Positions 4,827-7,197 of a DNA stretch of 7,197 nucleotides are shown in pieces. The number at the start of each line of letters is the position of its first letter. Positions within the stretch are counted from its first letter, which is position 1. This stretch comes from JBHHZM01 sp046758065 (lineage in GTDB: Bacteria; Pseudomonadota; Alphaproteobacteria; JAAXGF01). The position numbers were made by a program, and so were the translations under genes. A model generated the notes under the pieces. That model was not told the DNA's origin. It saw nothing but the letters and a program-made list of their open reading frames with translations, and searched no databases. Location: the NCBI GenBank assembly GCA_046758065.1, contig JBHHZM010000146.1, forward strand, positions 1 through 7,197. Reading direction: 5' to 3'.

Positions 4827-7197
4827 TCAACTGTTTGCCGCGCGACGAGCAGACTCGTTCGTCGTGATGATCCGGTCGGGCGGGAAGCGTGCGATGACCG
4901 TCGTGCCGCGGCCCGGCGCGCTCTCGATTTCGAGACTGCCGCCGTGCATCTCGGTGAACGCCTTCGACAACGGCAACCCGAGCCCGGTGCCCTCGTAGCG
5001 ACGATCGAGGTCGCTTTCCACCTGGCCGAACGGCGCCATCACCTTCGGAATGTCGTCGGCCGCGATTCCGATGCCGGTGTCGGCGACTTTGAACACGAAG
5101 CCGCGACGCGGGCCGGCGGCGACGCTCAGCGTCACCCGGCCGCCCTCGGGGGTGAACTTGATGGCGTTGGCGAGCAGGTTAAGAAGGATCTGCTTGAGCT
5201 TGCGCTTGTCGGCGCGCAAGCCCGGCAAATCGCCGGCAAGCCGCCGTTCGAGCCGCAGCCTGCCGCTTGCGGCGCGGTTCTTGACCACGGCGAAGACGGC
5301 GTCGACGATCTCGGCGACGGCGACGGCTTCCTCGTCGAGATCGATCTTGCCGGCCTCGATCTTGGAGAGGTCGAGGATATCGTTGACGATCCCGAGGAGG
5401 TGCACGCCGGCGGTGTTGATATCGGCGCAATACTCAACGTACTTGGGATTGCCGAGAGGGCCGAAAATACCGTCGCGGATCATTTCGGAAAAACCGATGA
5501 TGGCATTCAAGGGCGTGCGCAGCTCGTGGCTCATGTTGGCGAGGAATTCGGACTTGGCGCGATCGGCGAGCTCGGCCCTTTCCTTGGCCGCGCGCAACGC
5601 TTCCTCGGCTCGCTTGCGTTCGGTGATGTCTTGTATTGTCCCGGTGTGCGCGATGGCCCGGCCGGTTTCGTCGAAGACCGCCTCGCCGAGTTCGACGAAA
5701 TGACGCACTTCGCCGTCGGGGCGGACGATGCGATACTCGATCTGATAGTCGAGACCTTCCTCGTCGAACTTGCGGAACTCGCGATCGACCCGCTCGCGGT
5801 CGTCGGGGTGGATCACGCGGCCCCTCTGACCCCGCATCAGATCCCCGATCTCGTCCATCGAGATGCCGTGAATACGGGCAAACTCGTCCGAGCAATAGGT
5901 CAGTTCTTCGGTGTCGATTTCCCAACGCCAGTTGCCGATCTTGGCGATACGCTGCGCCCGGGTGAGGCGGGCCTCGCTCTTGCGCAACGCTTCCTCGGCC
6001 TGCTTGCGTCTGGTGATGTCCTGCGCCAGGGTAAAGAAGCCTCGAACTTTTCCGTCGCCGCCGAAATGCGGCAGGTAGGTTACCTCGACAATCCGATCGT
6101 TGCCGTCGCGGGAGGAGATTTCATCTTCGAACGTGCAGTTTTCGCCGGTGAGGACGGTTCGCATATGGGGCGCGATCTTCCGGTAGGTCGCCTCGCTCAC
6201 GACATCGCCGACCCTTTGCCCAATGATTTTCCTCCGGGGTTGCGCATTCCACTCGGTGCCGCATCTGTTGATAAACCGGTAGCGAAGGGTGGTGTCGACA
6301 TAGGCGATGAAAACGGGAAGCGCGTCCGTAACCAGACGAAACAGGGCTTCGTTCTCGCGCAGCGCCGCCGCGGCGCGTTCGCGCTCGCTGTTTCGTTTCA
6401 ACACGGTGATCTGGAAGGCGACGAGCAGCGCGGTCGCCCCCAGCCCAAACGCCAGCAGTCCCCATGAGGTCCAGCGATCCTCCCGTTCCCCGTAGAAGTA
6501 ATCGGGAACCGGACGGAACAGGGCGGTCCAGCGGCGGGTTCCGACGTCGAAAGTCCCGCTCCAGTGCAGCCCGGCGCGGACCTCTTCTTCGGGCGCCGGC
6601 GCGCTTGGCGCGTTGCGGACCCGCGACGGATGATAGTAAAGCAGACGTTCGCGGGGCGGCGCCGCATCGTCGTAGAGGTAAATGTCGAGACCGGACGGCG
6701 ACGTATCGTTTACGAGAGCGGATTCGACCAGCGCCTCGATATCGAAAATCCCGCGCACGAAGCCCGCAAGGTTGGCGCGGCGTTCTGCGACGGTCAGGCG
6801 AGGCAGGCCGTTGCGATAGATCGGTTCGATGATCGCCACGCCATAGCGGTCGACTTTGTCCCCGCCGAACGGTCGGAGCGCGGTCGCGACCGTCAGCGCG
6901 CCGTCCCGCGCCCTTTCGTACGCCCGGCCGTCGCCCGCCGGGATCCGCGGAACCCACGAAAGCGCGGCGATCTCGGGATGGTTGCGCAGCACGACGCCGC
7001 TGAACGCCTCGAACTCGGCGGGGGTGACCTCCGGCAAGGCTAAAAAAAGGCTGCGGACCGAGCGAAGCGCCAAAAGACCCATGGCCGCGCGGTGGCGCAG
7101 GGCGACCGTATGATGCCGTACGTGGTTCTCAAATTCGGCCCGCGTGTCGGCATCCTGCCAGGCCCGCAGGACAAAGAACGCGGCCAGCGAAACGCCG
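4827..7197 (-). CDS. CHASE-PAS-PAS sensor histidine kinase (partial, N-terminus outside the window)
   Basis: The frame is open to the right edge. The 38 residues upstream of the first Met in the window (7082-7080) include the end of a membrane helix (GVSLAAFFVLRAW), so that Met is internal. Numbering from it: a periplasmic CHASE domain (start to about 195; HPEIAALSWVPRI at 35-47, YGVAIIEPIYRN at 80-91), a second membrane helix (about 206-228), a PAS domain (about 245-358, ending TLAQDITRRK), a PAS_3-type domain (about 378-488, ending TIQDITERK), short coiled coils after each, HisKA with phospho-acceptor His519 in FLANMSHELRTPLN, and HATPase_c with N-box Asn639 (LLANAIKFTPEGG), G1 DTGIGI (668-673), F-box MAPFGQV (682-688) and G2 GTGLGL (698-703). 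It ends 12-15 residues after the ATPase fold, with no receiver domain. It should sense a small extracellular ligand and phosphorylate a separate regulator, not present here. It is convergent with tauR and probably unrelated to taurine use. The stop lies 10 bp from the repeat. Architecture is certain; the ligand is unknown. Confidence 0.93.
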   Translation of the reverse strand, partial: GVSLAAFFVLRAWQDADTRAEFENHVRHHTVALRHRAAMGLLALRSVRSLFLALPEVTPAEFEAFSGVVLRNHPEIAALSWVPRIPAGDGRAYERARDGALTVATALRPFGGDKVDRYGVAIIEPIYRNGLPRLTVAERRANLAGFVRGIFDIEALVESALVNDTSPSGLDIYLYDDAAPPRERLLYYHPSRVRNAPSAPAPEEEVRAGLHWSGTFDVGTRRWTALFRPVPDYFYGEREDRWTSWGLLAFGLGATALLVAFQITVLKRNSERERAAAALRENEALFRLVTDALPVFIAYVDTTLRYRFINRCGTEWNAQPRRKIIGQRVGDVVSEATYRKIAPHMRTVLTGENCTFEDEISSRDGNDRIVEVTYLPHFGGDGKVRGFFTLAQDITRRKQAEEALRKSEARLTRAQRIAKIGNWRWEIDTEELTYCSDEFARIHGISMDEIGDLMRGQRGRVIHPDDRERVDREFRKFDEEGLDYQIEYRIVRPDGEVRHFVELGEAVFDETGRAIAHTGTIQDITERKRAEEALRAAKERAELADRAKSEFLANMSHELRTPLNAIIGFSEMIRDGIFGPLGNPKYVEYCADINTAGVHLLGIVNDILDLSKIEAGKIDLDEEAVAVAEIVDAVFAVVKNRAASGRLRLERRLAGDLPGLRADKRKLKQILLNLLANAIKFTPEGGRVTLSVAAGPRRGFVFKVADTGIGIAADDIPKVMAPFGQVESDLDRRYEGTGLGLPLSKAFTEMHGGSLEIESAPGRGTTVIARFPPDRIITTNESARRAANS

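Noticed and set aside
4944..6467. Open frame of 507 codons on the plus strand opposite the sensor kinase
   Set aside because: The opposite strand carries intact PAS, HisKA and ATPase motifs throughout; the plus-strand translation is low-complexity and without a recognisable fold or credible ribosome site.
7080..7082. ATG taken as the start of the sensor kinase
   Set aside because: The frame continues to the right edge and the upstream residues encode the end of a membrane helix and the first part of the CHASE region, so this Met is internal.

Overview
The base composition is GC-rich and coding density is high. The protein set and the intergenic repeat family both suggest an alphaproteobacterium, perhaps Rhodospirillales or Rhizobiales; this is an inference from gene content, not a search result. 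The window reads as a chromosomal taurine (or related omega-amino acid/aminosulfonate) utilisation locus next to an unrelated membrane sensor kinase.

Layout, left to right. Positions 1-330 (minus) hold the N-terminal 110 codons of a beta-hydroxyacid dehydrogenase of the 3-hydroxyisobutyrate dehydrogenase family, cut by the window edge and with its own predicted sigma70-type promoter (412-440). Positions 507-1517 (minus) encode a TauA-like periplasmic taurine-binding protein that starts at a TTG. Positions 1597-2907 (minus) encode a class III PLP aminotransferase of the omega-amino acid:pyruvate (beta-alanine:pyruvate) type. Positions 2908-3046 form a compact divergent control region. Positions 3047-4531 (plus) encode a MocR/GntR-type regulator, most likely TauR. 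Positions 4532-4826 hold no gene; most of this gap is a composite palindromic repeat bounded by inverted termini. From 4827 to the right edge (minus) lies a hybrid sensor without a receiver: TM-CHASE-TM-PAS-PAS-HisKA-HATPase, whose start lies outside the window.

How it fits together. The divergent region carries an exact copy of the direct-repeat half-site I recall for Rhodobacter capsulatus TauR (CTGGACYTAA) and a degenerate second copy 12 bp further on, in the same orientation. They sit upstream of a candidate promoter for the aminotransferase, as expected for activation, and downstream of a candidate tauR promoter, overlapping the tauR translation start, as expected for autorepression. The aminotransferase would move the amino group of taurine, hypotaurine or beta-alanine to pyruvate; TauA would capture the sulfonate in the periplasm. 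No permease or ATPase (tauBC), no sulfoacetaldehyde acetyltransferase (xsc) and no sulfatase-type gene is present here, so the pathway must be completed elsewhere. The dehydrogenase could act on the aldehyde formed by the transaminase, but this is only a guess from proximity.

I did not find a CRISPR array, RNA gene, prophage or clearly novel defence system. The points most worth a second look are the TauR operator, the omega-transaminase in place of a classical Tpa, the tauA without tauBC, and the leader hairpin with a GGAGG loop.
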